Counted from the stretch's first letter, positions 25,291-37,650 are shown. The stretch is 64,000 nt of DNA from Alisma plantago-aquatica (GCA_963693085.1 OY856413.1:106075501-106139500), one strand, 5' to 3'. Program-made: numbers and translations. The notes: a model not told the origin generated them from the sequence alone.

Positions 25291-26601
25291 ATCACCTCAT
25301 CTTATTCAATTTATTGATTTATCAAATGTGATCAAAAGAGGTGAGGGGGTACCTTTTGATATTTGATTGTGGATCCTTCACGCTTGGTTGAAGAAACACG
25401 ACTGGTGGTGAAGGTGATTCTTCATGGTGGTGGTGGTTGTGAACTTGCTATTGGTCGTTGCTTGCATCCAGTGGCGGTACAACTAGTAGAAGAGGAGAGG
25501 AGGCAGTGAGGTGGCTCTGCCTTGGATCCCTAGGTCAAACTCAGTGGAGAAGAATGGCGGGTGATGGATGGTCATGGTACCACGATGGAGTGGTAGATAG
25601 TGGAAACAATAGTGGTGGCCATGGTTTGCAACTGCCCAGAACTATAACACAGCGGTTGAGGGAGGTAGGTATGACGGCTGGCAGCAACAACGGTAGCTGG
25701 AGTAGGATCAAGAGCAGCGGATGTTGGAATCATTGAAGCTAGGGAAAAATTGAGCACATCAAACAATGAAATAGAGATTGGGGGAAGTTTGTTTCGCATG
25801 GGTTCTATAAATTTAACATAGTTGTCGGTTGTTAATGAAAACTGACACCTAAGAACTCCACATCGGTTATATGAAAAAAATTGACACCTAACCTAGTAAC
25901 TTAAACGTGAGTTCCTTGTAAAAATTAATTCAAGACACAATTATCTTGAGGGAAAAAATGAGCTAAGTAATGCCTGAGTCGTTGGTTGGGTTACGAAAAG
26001 AAACACCTACCATAGTACCGAAGTCTTTGGTTTGCTCAAAACAACTGATGCATAAGGCCATTATTCGGATGAAAAAATCAGCCTGGGTAGTGACAGAATC
26101 ATCGATTTTTATCCTCAATAACTGACACTAGAGTGTAATATGGGAGGAACACATTTTTTGTGCGGGTGTGGCACAGACCATCCAACGTTGGTTTCTTTGC
26201 AAAGGAACTGACACCGATTGTGCAATTTTTTGTGGTTTTTCTTGCGAATTGATGTTAGTTTTCTGAGAATAATACCAATGCCAAAAGTATTCTGGAGGCA
26301 AATTTTGTTTTGTGCAAAGGTGTCTATTGTTAGTTCAGAGGAAATCAACACTTACCTTACCAATTTTGGAGGCAAATATATTGTCATAAAGAATTGTGTT
26401 TAACAGGTTATTTTAGACATTGATTTTGGTAAAGTTTAACCAATGTTGAAGAAAAAGTGGTACTCATATCTTTTCTAAATCGGCAGGACTTGATCAATGG
26501 TAACACTTATGCTATAGAAGTAACATTATTTTATCTATAGTGTCATTTTATCAGATGAACCGATGTCAGGAAAAGTGACAGAGGTCATAAATGTACTAGT
26601 G
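25291..26601 (-). other. CACTA 5' terminal region with subterminal repeats, copy 2
   Basis: This is the copy of 7200-8510, with ACTGACAC words near 25841, 26129 and 26200 and TCGGTT near 25824 and 25864. The terminal inverted repeat ends at 26601. No gene is called in the GC-richer patch at 25390-25740. Confidence 0.6.
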
Positions 26602-27483
26602 CTTGCATGTTTGTTTTGTTATTTCTTGTTATATATGAGTTTCAACCAAGCATATATGTTACATAAATATGTGATTTTATATGTTTGCATAGAAACTCAA
26701 CATAATTGGGCTGATGTGTAGCCATTTTATGAACTTTGGGTATCAAGTAATCAATTGTTGCTTCCTCTCTTATATGATATTTGTTGTGTATATCTTTGAT
26801 GATCAGTTTGCAATACAGATGAAATCTACATATGGTTTGTAATAAAAAAGGGCTATTATCTTGATCTCATGTACTTGTTTAGTTTCCTTGGATGCATGTC
26901 CTTTTCTTCACAAGCTTTATGGTTCACTACAAATGAATGATGTTGGTGTGGTTCCATTGATGCATATATTATGTGAATGTTGTCCATTCTAGGGATGCAC
27001 GCTTGATTCCTTTCAATAGTGTTATCAGGCCATGAGGAGTGAGGAATTAGGTAACAAATGATTATGTGAAAAATGGTATTGAGCCAATGACATATTGTCT
27101 ATGTATAATTAAAACTCAATTGCTCATATGAACCTAGGAAAACCTTAGTCCATAATGGTGAAGCCAGGTGTCATGAACCTAGGGAAATCCCCTCCTGTGT
27201 ACCTAGGATATGGGGTCGAGTTGTTGTGTAGACAGCCTTTTCTTCAATGGCAAACATATATGGTGAACCTATAGTAGATTGAGGTGCACATTTTCGCTCT
27301 TAGTGGGGCTAGAATGCTTATGGTATGTAATGTGGGTTACCTGGACTCATTAAACTAGTTGAATATTGTCGTTATTACATTTATAATTAGGGAAAGTGAA
27401 AATGTAGAAGAGAATGGTTGTTATTATATTGCAAGTGATGATTAAAATGCATTGTTGTAAGAATATTTTTCTCAAATTGATAG
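26602..27483. other. Unassigned intergenic sequence, copy 2
   Basis: This is the copy of 8511-9392, and nothing recognisable was found. The last five bases, GATAG (27479-27483), are the left target duplication of the next element. Confidence 0.4.
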
Positions 27484-27706
27484 TGTAAGAGTGTCTATTT
27501 ACTTAGTGTTTTAGTATTTTACTCAACTTCTGTTTAGTTTGTTTGTAACATGGACCCAATAGTCTATTGTCATGTTAGGGTTTGTCTAAGTTTATGTATG
27601 CTTCCCCCTTCTCCCATTTATAGGAAAGGGTACATGCCTTTTTTCTATCAAAGTAATAAGAAAAACCTATACGTTAAGGTTCTCCCTACTTAGATCATTT
27701 TCCACA
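27484..27706 (+). repeat. 5' LTR of the non-autonomous element, copy 2
   Basis: This LTR begins TGTAAGAG and ends TTCCACA. It includes CCATTTATAGG as a probable TATA patch near 27615. Confidence 0.92.
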
Positions 27707-27720
27707 TTGTATCAGAGCAC
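27707..27720 (+). promoter_or_regulatory. Primer binding site (initiator tRNA-Met type)
   Basis: TTGTATCAGAGCAC directly follows the 5' LTR. It differs by one base (T for G at the second position) from the usual TGGTATCAGAGC. Confidence 0.85.
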
Positions 27721-30101
27721 TGATCCTGTGTCACCCCCAACCCAAAGAAAGAGAGCACAAAGGAGAGTTGCCTCCCCTTGTCAGTGGTTGTCGGCGCTAG
27801 GCATTGCTAGGTTGTCTATAGGGATTTTTCTATGTCTACCTCTTCTTGGAGCAGTCTCCATGGATTCATCTCCATTTTCATCAACAAAAATCATCCTATG
27901 AAGTTGTTGGATCCAAATCTACAAGGGACGCCATGCTTCCATCAATCTTGCTTGCTAATGAAGCCACCACAATCCTATTCACCACCATCATCACAAATCT
28001 ACATTGCCATTACCAACTCTGCCACTGATTGAATCCATGCATCCACTCCTATTGATATCTACTCCTAAATCAAGGAAAAGATCTCTTATTTCTACTAATA
28101 TTGAGTATCCATCAACCTCCACTGCTTTAGTGGAGATCCAGAAGGATTTTCATCTCTTTTGTTGATGTTTCTGGGGTTTTCTGCTGCTAATCACCGCTGA
28201 CACGATGTGTAGGTAGTGTTTTTCTTTTTCATGACTTCATTCGCTGGTTTTGGACACAAAGTTTCATTTTTTGGCACAGTGTGTTTGGTGATTCATCGGT
28301 GTGAGACATGGAGTGTCCTTCTTTGACACGGCATGTCACCTGCTTCTACCCCGAGCTTCTATCAATTGACATGGCATTTTTGCTATTGTACTACCAGACA
28401 CAGTTGTATCTCTTCATCAGCACAGCATGTTGTCAGCTTTCTTCCCATGTCAACTGACACGGCATGTCGCTCAATGGCATGGTGTGTCCTCTTCTTACTG
28501 TTGCTACATCTTGGTGTGCTACAATGATTCTATCATATGGTGGAGGTATCTATATATTGTTTGTCCCTTCTTTCTCCTACCAGCAATAATTATCTTTCAA
28601 TTTTAAGTATTCTTATAATTTTATTTACACCCCCAGTCTTCCTACCCTACTTAACTATTTTTTCTACCTCCTTAATACATTTTCCACCCCCCTTTATATA
28701 TTGAACCTATTCATCCTACTGAGTAACATTCTAGTAGTGTATCTTCTCTTTCTACGGAGTTCCATTCCGGTAGTCTTCTTTTTGTTCTTCTTGTCCTACT
28801 CTCATATTATTTTTTTGACCTAATATAAAAAAATTGTGGGGGATCTGCCCCTGCACCCCCAGATTTGTCAGTCTATGGGTCAAACAAATCGCATTTTGAG
28901 TCATAATCAGATCCATTTAATTTTCTATTTGAATTTATATAATCGGGTTATTTTGCACCTTGACTCACACTATTATTTACCTCCTCCACATATTTTCCTA
29001 CACAATCCTTCCTCTACCATTATTTTTTACTCTTCACACCAAGCGCTCTCTTGACTCTTTTTGTGATTGGTGTGAGGGGGATAATAGAGGATGAAGAGTA
29101 GAGGGAAGAGATGAGAGGGAGGAGAGATGAAGAAAGAAATGAAGAATTTAGTTATTTTGCTATGTGCATCTTCATGCCACTTTTTACTACTGCTATATGG
29201 ATCATTGTGCTACTATTGGTGTTCCTTTTTCATCTATGAGGGTCTATCTATTATTATGTGGATTTCTCATGATTGTGTTACTATTATATGGAGATTTATG
29301 ATGCCATTATTGCTTACTCATCATCTACCTCAACTGCTACTATGAAGTTACATATTGGGACGTCATGCTTCTACTTGTGCTATGATTAGCACATTTTACT
29401 TATTGCTTTGTGCTTTTGCACTATCTGTTGTCCATTCTATGTTTTGCACGTTGACTTTCTACTGTGGACCAACACTCTTTGGACTTTGTGGACCAACACT
29501 CTCTGGACTTTGATGCCTAATACTGTGTTGGATACTTTATGAAGAGGGAAGATGGTGAAGACTTTTTTGTTGTCGACTTTACATGGAGATTTGTCTACAA
29601 TGCATATTGGAGTTATTTATTTATCTTACTATTTTGTACGCTGGTCTTTTATCCACCCACATCATCAACTTTTTTTTCTGCGTGCCAACACTCCTTGGCT
29701 TGTTCGTGCTTTGTGCACGTTAAATCTCTACTTGTATGTGCTTTGTTTGCATGTTGACTACTGCTGCTTCTTGTGACCTAGCACTCTCTAGGACCTATGA
29801 TCTAGCACTCTTTGTCTACTACTACGATGATTGTGATGAATATCTCAGTGCCTATCTGCTATTCTTTTTGTTGTTGGAATCTATTTTGATGACGAAGCAG
29901 CCTCAATGCTTTTTGAAATATATGTTGCTTTGGAGTATCTACTTCAGGGGGAGTCTTTGAGTTTTTGAGTGCTTCTAACTTATTGTAACATTGAGGGGGA
30001 GAAATTCTTGTATGAGCTTGGCTATCTTTTTATTATGTTTAGTTTGTCTATCTGTTTGCAAGCTAACTTGGAATTCTCCTGAGATCTAGATTGAGGGGGA
30101 G

Positions 30102-30321
30102 TGTTAGAGTGTCTATTTACTTAGTGTTTTAATCTTTTACTTCAGTTATAATTAGTATGTTTGTAAATGGGCTTAATAGTCTATTGTCCCATTACGGTTT
30201 GTCTAAGTGTCTACATGCTTCCCCCTTCTCCTATTTATAGGAAAGAGTGGTTTCCTCCTTTCTATCAAAGCAACAAGAAAAACATATACATCGGGGTTCT
30301 CCCCACATATTGTTTTCCACA
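30102..30321 (+). repeat. 3' LTR of the non-autonomous element
   Basis: This LTR begins TGTTAGAG and ends TTTTCCACA. It follows the polypurine tract and is followed by GATAG. It is present only here because copy 1 is cut at 11984. Confidence 0.92.
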
Positions 30322-30326
30322 GATAG

Positions 30327-31233
30327 AGTGTAGACTAGGGTCAATACATATCCTATTAACAATTACACATTGTTTACATCTTACCTTCCATTTTAGTAGT
30401 GAATATCACAACTTACTCTCATTCACTAATACTTTCCACTGTCATGTTGATGCTTTATATCTTTATAGGACCTATTTAGAGTTACGATGAAGTTGAGCCC
30501 TCAATGTAGTTGTCATGCTAGTTGACTGACATCACTTGAGGTGGGATACATGAGCATGTTTTGTGTAGTTATCACATTATATTTCCCATATAGTGGGTCT
30601 TTAGGGATCTTTTAGAGTGAACTCTATTTCTTTTACAAGTGTAATATGGCCATGTTTTATATGTCCACTATTCATGTATAATATAAAGTTTCTTAGTTTC
30701 ATCTATTTCTTGATTTTTATGATGATATAATTATTTTGGTCTATGATCTAAATTCATGATACTACAATTTAGGTTTTTACTATGTTAACGAATATAAGGT
30801 TTTTTTGTTATTTTATATCAGAAAGTTTTAATTATAATTTCTACGGTATATTATCCATTGTTTGTTAATTAGTGGTGTTTAATTTTGAGATGAGTGGGTT
30901 ATGTGCGTGGGAGAGATAAATTGTATTGGAAATATGGAACAGATACCCATAGTAGGGTTGGTTGTACTTATCATGGGATGACATTAGATCTAGGACATTC
31001 TCCCATTTTGTATAATTAAGTGATAATTTGTAGAATTGAAATGTTCATGATGTTAAATAGATTTATCTAGTACATGCATATTATCTTGATGATCTTAAAA
31101 AGAAGTGTATTATAAATATATAAGAATGACTCCGGTAAAAGCAACATAGTGAAGCCAGATGAAATGCAACAAAAGCGTCTTAAAATATATAGGATGGATA
31201 TCCAAGTGGAGTGTTCTAGTGATATGATACAAT
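30327..31233. other. AT-rich intergenic sequence between two LTR elements
   Basis: No coding region or element end was recognised. Confidence 0.4.
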
Positions 31234-31238
31234 ATGAT

Positions 31239-34200
31239 TGTTATGACCCACTCTGTGATTAATCAGTAAGTACCTTGATTAGTGCTAAGCACTCTGTTAA
31301 ACATCATGGATAACCAATCTAACCTATGTCGTGAATTAATAGTTGAGATGAAATCATCCGAGGTATCTAATGACAATTTCAGTGTTAATTGTTGAGTTAA
31401 GTTAAATGCCAAGATGCAATTGGTGCTTTGACCAGTTGTGATAAGATACTAATTAAGATTTCTTGCTTCGAGGTCGTAGTGGATTCCGTGATCGATGTTT
31501 TGCAAAAAGAATCATCTGATTCGGACCCTCGAGGCAAAAGTTACATCCTTTTCAGTTTTCTTGGACCTAGGTTGCAATTTTTCCATTTTCTAGGTTAATA
31601 ACCTTATTCCATTCTTTTGGTTCCCCTTTTTACGCTTATTCTCTTCTTCACCCAGCCGACAGAATAGAACCGACTCAGCGGCCCGATAGAACAGGAAGGG
31701 GAGCCCGCGCCTAGGGCGATGGAGGGGTGACTTGGGCGATTCTAGGGCTTCGAAGCCTCGCCTCCAGCAGCGCCTAACCCGTCCATCCCCATCTTCTTCT
31801 TTCTCTTCTTCCCTTCCTCTTCCAGTCATGCCCTAGCAGCGCTCCCAGCCACCTGCGGTCCTAGCAACCTGGGCGGCCGGTGTCCAGTTGCTGCAGCTGC
31901 AGCAAGGTGCCAACCAAGATCCCATTTGGGCGCAGCTAGCACTCAAAACGGCGTCAAAAGTTTTGTGCTTGAGATCCTAGCAAGCTTCCGCAGCTTTGAA
32001 CTGTGTTTTGGCATCCAATCATGGCGCCCAAGCAAGAGGGGTGGTGCCCTAGTTGCAGCAGCAAGTAGCTGCGGCAGCAGCAGCCAGGAGCTCGATTAGG
32101 CGAGCAAGCAGCGTGGATTCGCCACCCTGACTTCATCCTTGAGGTCCAGATCACGAATATGCAACTATCCAGCTCTGATTCAGCACCTAGTTCAGTCCTT
32201 CTTCAACCTGGCCTAGGCGTGCATTCACTGTGAGAAATAGAGCCGTGAACAGTACAAATCAAAGGAAGAAGAGGAACCAAATTCTGCCCAGAAACAGGCC
32301 CTGGACAAATCTGAACAGACCAAATCGCTGTGAGTAGGGTTTCATTTATTTATCATTAATAAACTCAGACGTTTGAATATTTTCTGTTTTGTGCGCAAAT
32401 TACGCTGATAACAGGCGTTATCAGGCGTCGGGCAGCGTTTGGCGTCGCCCGACCTTTTTAGTTCATAAAATGCTTCTAGACACTGTTAGATGATTAAATT
32501 TAGCATTTGAACAATATGGATTGAATCAGTAGATTTATATGGTTCATTGCAACCTAAATTGCTCATTTGAATGTTTAAATTAGAAATTCATGTCTGAAAA
32601 TGGTATGATTTGGGTATGAACCCAGACAATGAAGATTTCTGATAAATTATCAGATGTACGATTTCAAAGTTGATATGAATCAATAAAATATGCATGAAAA
32701 CCCTAATTGCATATATCTTTTGACGTTAATATGTGTAAATTGATATTTACATGAAATGGCACATTTCTCTGAAATATTACCAGAAATTCTCAAGTATTGT
32801 TATTAAATTGTATTGTGATATGTAATTAACTCTTAATTGAGTTAAGTGATGCACAAACCAGGATTAGGGTTAATGTGCACGTTTTTTCGAGAATTTCAGA
32901 GAATTGATAAATGTTACGTATGAATTCTCATATGTGAAGTAAATTACTCTTAGTAGTGCACTAAGATGTACAATTGAATGAATTCAATATGCATGTGCCA
33001 AATTGACTTGAGTTTGGGATATTTATGAATTTTAAATCTGCCTGCATGCATGATATAAGGATAGGGTGTTGCCATGTGATAAGTGAATGAGGTAACTGAA
33101 ACCCTAAGGATAGGGTGTTCAATGAATCATGTTATGGTGATATGAAAAGTCTCGATATGAGATGTGGTGATGCTTAACTGTTGAATTGTATGTTTCTAGT
33201 GCATTTAACTTTATATGCTTGTTCTCTCTGAGTTGATATCTACATACTGCAGGGCTTCTTATTTTCAATACATATCTCATAAATTGCAGGTGATGAGATA
33301 TGACATGCCCTAGAAAGGGATATTACTGAGACATGATATATGTTGAATGAATGAGTTATGATTTCTGTTTAAAATGTACCTATAATGTTAATGTTAGACT
33401 TAGGTGCCCTGAACACCGTAGAACCCCTTCGAGAGATCTGCTTCTTAGGGGTGAAACTCGTGTTGCAACATTAACCGTGCGGAGTCATGGTGGCACGAGG
33501 ACAGAGAGGCAGTGTTCAACAATAATCCGTACGGAGTCACGGTGGCACTGGAGAAAATAGGGGTTATTGCAACAAGATCCGTGCAGAGTCATGGAGGTAA
33601 CCCCGTGAGACTCTCCGCCTGTGTGCTCAGGTTAGAGGAGGAGTCTAGAGCACTCGGAGTAGTGCATTGAGGCCGGAGAGCCTGTGGTCCTGTAGCAGAA
33701 CAGGGCTGGCGTCAGACTTAGCATTTCCCGGGTGTGTCTCTAAGTCTTGTACGGTGTGGCCGTAGTGCACTGCGAGTCTCTATGCAGAGTACACTGCATA
33801 GATCAGGGCATAAGCTAAAATATGATCATATAGGTTCACAGAGTTCCTTATAAATGAAAGAGTTAAGGAAGACTAGAGCATAGTATTCTAGTAGTTATTC
33901 TTTGGATGCAATATTTACACTCTTTGTTATTTCAATTATATTGTTTTAGAACTGCTCATTGTAGTATTTCTGGTATATTAAACTGAATAATAAACTTAAC
34001 GAGTTGTTTAGTGATAGTTAAATGAAAAACTATTCACTGAGCGAGTAGGCTCACTCCTCTACTCAAACATTTTCAGGTCAGCGACAGTTCCAGGAATCTG
34101 AAGGATCTTACCACCCTAGTCAGTAGAAGGTATATGTAATTAGTTAGATAGTGGTCTCTTAATCCTTTCCCCTCGATCCTTGGGACATGGTGTGGGTGAG

Positions 34201-34477
34201 AGAGAGTGTGTATGTGGAATGTGTAAAAGATGTAAATTATCTGTTATATTTTGATTTCTATTAAACAATGTTACATGTTGTAAACTCTGTTTATGTTCTC
34301 TAGCCAGTTTAATTGAAATGCTTCTGTAATAGTTTATTATGTTTTAGTTGCAGCAATAATCCGGATATCATTACGAGGTTTTAAAAAAAAAAGTTCTTAG
34401 TGATTTGTTTATGTGATAATCCCTCCGTTGCGCCCTAATCTCGTGATTAGTGGTTAGTGTGAGATTGGGGTGTGACA
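31239..34477 (+). repeat. 5' LTR of the gypsy element
   Basis: This LTR begins TGTTATGACCC and ends GGGTGTGACA. It contains a GC-rich patch (31660-32120) and three imperfect repeats of the type CCGTGCGGAGTCATGG (about 33474-33590). Confidence 0.95.
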
Positions 34478-34480
34478 TCT

Positions 34481-34492
34481 TGGTATCAGAGC
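34481..34492 (+). promoter_or_regulatory. Primer binding site (initiator tRNA-Met)
   Basis: TGGTATCAGAGC lies three bases after the 5' LTR, the usual place and sequence for plant LTR elements primed by initiator tRNA-Met. Confidence 0.92.
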
Positions 34493-34620
34493 ATAGGTTG
34501 AGTATATGAATACTCTAAGTCAAGGTCAGGGAACGATAAGAGACCAATAGGATTAGGACTTAAGTGTCTTCCTTCTAACTGCAATTTTCTAATAGGAAGT
34601 GTTCTGTTATACTATTGCAG

Positions 34621-36685
34621 ATGGCAGGAAGAGGATGTGGTCACGAGAACCAAGTAAATAGTTTATGTTGAATCGTCAGGGATCATTAGGGTCGAAAGAT
34701 AGAGTTATAAGTGAGAAAAATAAGAAGTGATATGTCTTTAGCTCTGGGAGGTCTGAGTGTTTAGATACCCTGGTCAGGTGTCTGAATACTTAGATTGACC
34801 AGTATCAAGCTACTCTGTCTATTCTTCTCTGGATGCCCTGGCCAGGTATGCAGAGGAAGGATAGGCTAGAGAGAAACCCTAGAAATCTTAGGGTTAAGAA
34901 ACTGGAAATTTATGCAGGAGTAAGAGATTAAACATAGGATGTGATGCAACTCTTGCTTTATATTGCTTATTTGATTGGAAATCATTAGAAATGCTCTTAT
35001 ATGTATGGATTTAGATTTTCAGTTTATAGAATAAATATGATTCTTTTATATTGTTGTGTGTCATGAAGTGATTTAGTTATTGTTTATATTCTTTGTATTA
35101 AGTATACCAGAAGTTATGTTTAAATGAGTTTGCCCTAAGTGGATATTCTTTCCACACGTTTGAGATTAATAGGAGTTGGTTAATCCTGAGTAGCTCTTGG
35201 CTTCAGGACTGCAGGTTCGGCCTGGTCCGGCTGGCAGGATGCGTTACTGAGATCTAATGACTCCTATTAATAATATAATAAAAGTAGATTCTGGATAATT
35301 TAGACCCGAATCATGGTGAAAAATGTATATACACTAAGATGTTGAGATATAAGAGAAAGATTAGAACAACTAAGAATTAGTTGGAACTAATATTGGAGAC
35401 CCAACATTGGGACCTCATATGAGCAATCCTTAATTAGAAATAAAGGAACACAATAAGGTTCAGATTAAATTTAATGATTAGGTGAGAAATACCCTTAATG
35501 GTACTAATCAATAATGCATAACAAATGCATGGATCCAATACATGATTAGTAAACCCTAGTGGAGGGTGTATCCTTGTGAAACCCTAGTTGAGGGTGTATC
35601 AGTGTGATTGTTTATAGGCAACTTTATAAGTTATGCCTTAAACTAAGATAAGTCCATATCATGTGAGATAGCTGGACAATTCTAATGTGTGGCCTATGCA
35701 TTATATGCTAAGGGTGAGTATTATGTGATGGAATGCATTAAGAGGGTAAATACCTTAATACAAGATAAAGTTGGTTAACTCAAGAGGGTCTGAATTAATG
35801 AGAAATGGGGAACCCTAACCCTAATTTGGGGAAAATGGAATGATAAGCCCTGTTTCATAGTGAACCCTAATTCCTGGGTAAGGAATGATGGTATTACTAT
35901 TGTATCACATGATGTGATGAATATCTTGTATGACTGTTATCATGCCTAATAACCATGCAGGTATGATGAGATGATGAATATAGCCAAGTTTGGGCTGTGA
36001 CATTTATATAATGAATGATTGATTGGCTTTTTGTGTGTTGATGTTGTTGTTGCTTAATAAAAGTAATAATGTGTACGGATTTTATGAGCCATGTGAATAA
36101 GTTGTTGCCTAGTGAGAGGTGACAAGATGTGAATGGCCTTGTGAGCCATGTGAATAAGTTGTTGCCTAGTGAGAGGTGACAAGATATGAATGGCCCTGTG
36201 AGCCATGTGTGATGCTTGGGTAACAAGTATCATGTTTATTTGTAGCATTTGTGTTAATATGTTATGCTAGAGAACTTGGCTGATGTTACATTTCAGTTAT
36301 ATATATATAGTTCATTAATGATTATTCATATCTGTTGTATTCATTACAAGTAGATGGATGAACTTATGAGATCTAAAGTTTGATTTCAAACTAAGGGGGT
36401 AAAATTACATCATAATAACGTCGTGTTACTGATAAGGACCAAACCCTAGAACGCTTAGAGTGGTAGTGGTTCAAGGAATATCATTAGTGATTTGACCTTG
36501 AGTACTAGCATCTCTATAAAATAAGATCATGAGATTTGTACTATGAAAAGTAAACTGGCATTGATAGTGATCCAGGGTTAAAATGTAGCCAATTTGAAAG
36601 ATAAATAAACAATATGAAAATGATTTGGAGAAAAGAGTGAGAAATAAATTTGAAATGTAACAATAAGTAGCATAGAATGCAGAGT
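34621..36685 (+). pseudogene. Former gag-protease-RT interval of the gypsy element, unrecognisable
   Basis: An ATG at 34621 opens MAGRGCGHENQ, which resembles the basic start of chromovirus gag proteins, but it stops after about 16 codons. The remaining 2 kb holds no zinc knuckle, DSG protease site or YVDD RT box that I can find. The length is far below a normal gag-RT interval, so large deletions must have occurred. Confidence 0.5.
36086..36204 (+). repeat. 57-bp tandem repeat, two copies plus a start of a third
   Basis: Units at 36086-36142 and 36143-36199 begin GAGCCATGTG and contain GTTGTTGCCTAGTGAGAGG. They differ at two positions (GATGT/GATAT, GGCCTTG/GGCCCTG). A third unit starts at 36200 and diverges after about 10 bp. 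It lies in the non-coding interior of the gypsy element. Confidence 0.85.
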
Positions 36686-36689
36686 ATTA

Positions 36690-36860
36690 TTCGATATATG
36701 ATCTGAAGATAGCTGATGTAGTTCATGCTCTTAAGTCATGTCGTCACTGTCTTTATGATGTGACGATAGATTATCACCTTGGAAAGGCGAATGTGGTAGT
36801 TGATGTCCTCAGCAGGAGGTCAAGTTCAATAGTTGATGCATTCTCTAGGGCATGCTTCAA
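36690..36860 (+). pseudogene. Gypsy RNase H remnant
   Basis: The reading DLKIADVVHALKSCRHCLYD and then YHLGKANVVVDVLSRRSSS matches the start and end of the Ty3/gypsy RNase H domain. The middle of about 40 residues that normally lies between them is missing, so there is an internal deletion within one domain. Confidence 0.8.
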
Positions 36861-37019
36861 GAGAGACATGATAGTAGAGATGCAGAAGTTGAACTTAGAC
36901 TTAGGGGTGACAGAGCAGAGTGGTTGATTTGCACAGATGCAAGTCAAGCCTACTTTTTACGATTAGATCAATGAACTACAACAGGGTGATAGTGAGTTAC
37001 ATCAGATCATGCATGACAT

Positions 37020-37650
37020 GACATGGGAAAAGACCAGAGTTCAAGTTTTCAGATGATGTTGTGTTGTATTAGCATGATATGTTGTGTACCTCGAGACAGT
37101 GATTTGAAAGAACAGATTCTTGAGGAGGCACGTGCATCGATGTATGCCATGCATCCAGGTAACACTAAGATGTACATGAATCTCAAGAAGTTGTATTGGT
37201 GGCCTGGTACGAAAAGGATGTAGATAAGTATATGGCTAGGTGCAGGGTGTGTCAGTAGGTTAAGATTGAGCACCAGAAACCTACAGGTACTTTGCAATCT
37301 TTTCCTATACCAGAATAGAATGGGAACATATCACAATGGATTTTGTGATAGGGTTACTCAGGACACCTACAGGTTGTGACTCGATATGAGTGATGGTGGA
37401 TAGACTAATTAAGTCTGCTCACTATCTTCATATTACGTCAACCTTTGATGTCCCAAAGTTGGTTAAAATATATATGGATGAGATACTCAGGTTGCATGGT
37501 ATCCTAGTTTCAAATATATCAGATAGAGATCCTAGGTCCACATCCAGGTTTTGGAATCAGTTGTATCGTGCTTCGGGCACAAAGTTGAGATTCTGCACAA
37601 CTTTCCATGCACAAACGAACGGTCAGTCAGAGAAGACCATTTAGACTCTT
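37020..37650 (+). pseudogene. Gypsy integrase remnant (zinc finger and catalytic core)
   Basis: Integrase inserts the retrotransposon DNA. Frame 1 gives LKEQILEEARASMYAMHPG and LKKLYWWPGTKRM. After a frameshift near 37220 the zinc-finger end CRVCQ appears. The core follows in 37390-37644: VDRLIKSAHYLHITSTFDV, SDRDPRSTSRFWNQLYRASG and HAQTNGQSEKTI. Substitutions are visible against the usual family wording (for example RAFG as RASG, HPQTDGQSE as HAQTNGQSE). Stops and frameshifts make it non-functional. Confidence 0.88.

Larger units (their letters stand above)
16134..26601 (-). mobile_element. Complete CACTA (En/Spm) transposon with nested LINE, copy 2
   Basis: The left end at 16134 begins CACTAGTATAGAAAC and is preceded by CTT. 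The right end at 26601 closes ...TACTAGTG and is followed by CTT, giving the 3-bp target duplication typical of CACTA elements. The inverted ends share CACTAGTA. Further in they share AAAATGACCCTATA on the left and AAAATGACACTATA in the reverse complement of the right. The element is about 10.47 kb including about 1.95 kb of nested LINE. All its coding parts lie on the - strand in the usual TNP2, DUF4218, DUF4216, accessory order, and all are broken. It could be moved only by a transposase supplied elsewhere. Confidence 0.9.
11985..30075. repeat. Large direct duplication, copy 2 (inferred complete unit of 18,091 bp)
   Basis: 18092-30075 is the copy of 1-11984. If the event was a simple tandem duplication, the unit begins directly after copy 1 ends, at 11985, giving a unit of exactly 18,091 bp. 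Positions 11985-18091 would then be the copy of unseen DNA left of the window. To the right the original flank continues from 30076, where the retrotransposon runs on into its 3' LTR. That is expected if copy 2 keeps the ancestral right junction. Confidence 0.85.
27484..30321 (+). mobile_element. Complete non-autonomous LTR retrotransposon, copy 2
   Basis: This 2,838-bp element is flanked by the 5-bp target duplication GATAG (27479-27483 and 30322-30326). The 5' LTR is 27484-27706 and the 3' LTR is 30102-30321. The primer binding site is TTGTATCAGAGC at 27707, close to the initiator tRNA-Met complement. A polypurine tract GAGGGGGAG lies at 30093-30101. The interior of about 2.4 kb has no gag-pol similarity I can see, only short proline-, serine- and leucine-rich frames. 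Short LTRs and this primer site suggest mobilisation by a Copia-like or Gypsy-like partner; which one is unclear. The LTRs differ at roughly one site in five by eye, so the insertion is old. Confidence 0.92.

Noticed and set aside
1..30075. CACTA-mediated transposition as the cause of the big duplication
   Set aside because: The duplicated segment runs past the CACTA end into the LTR element, and the breakpoint is not at any terminal repeat.
36054..36248. Repeated 19-residue frame on the - strand of the gypsy element
   Set aside because: It is the antisense reading of the 57-bp tandem repeat inside a + strand element; there is no protein similarity.
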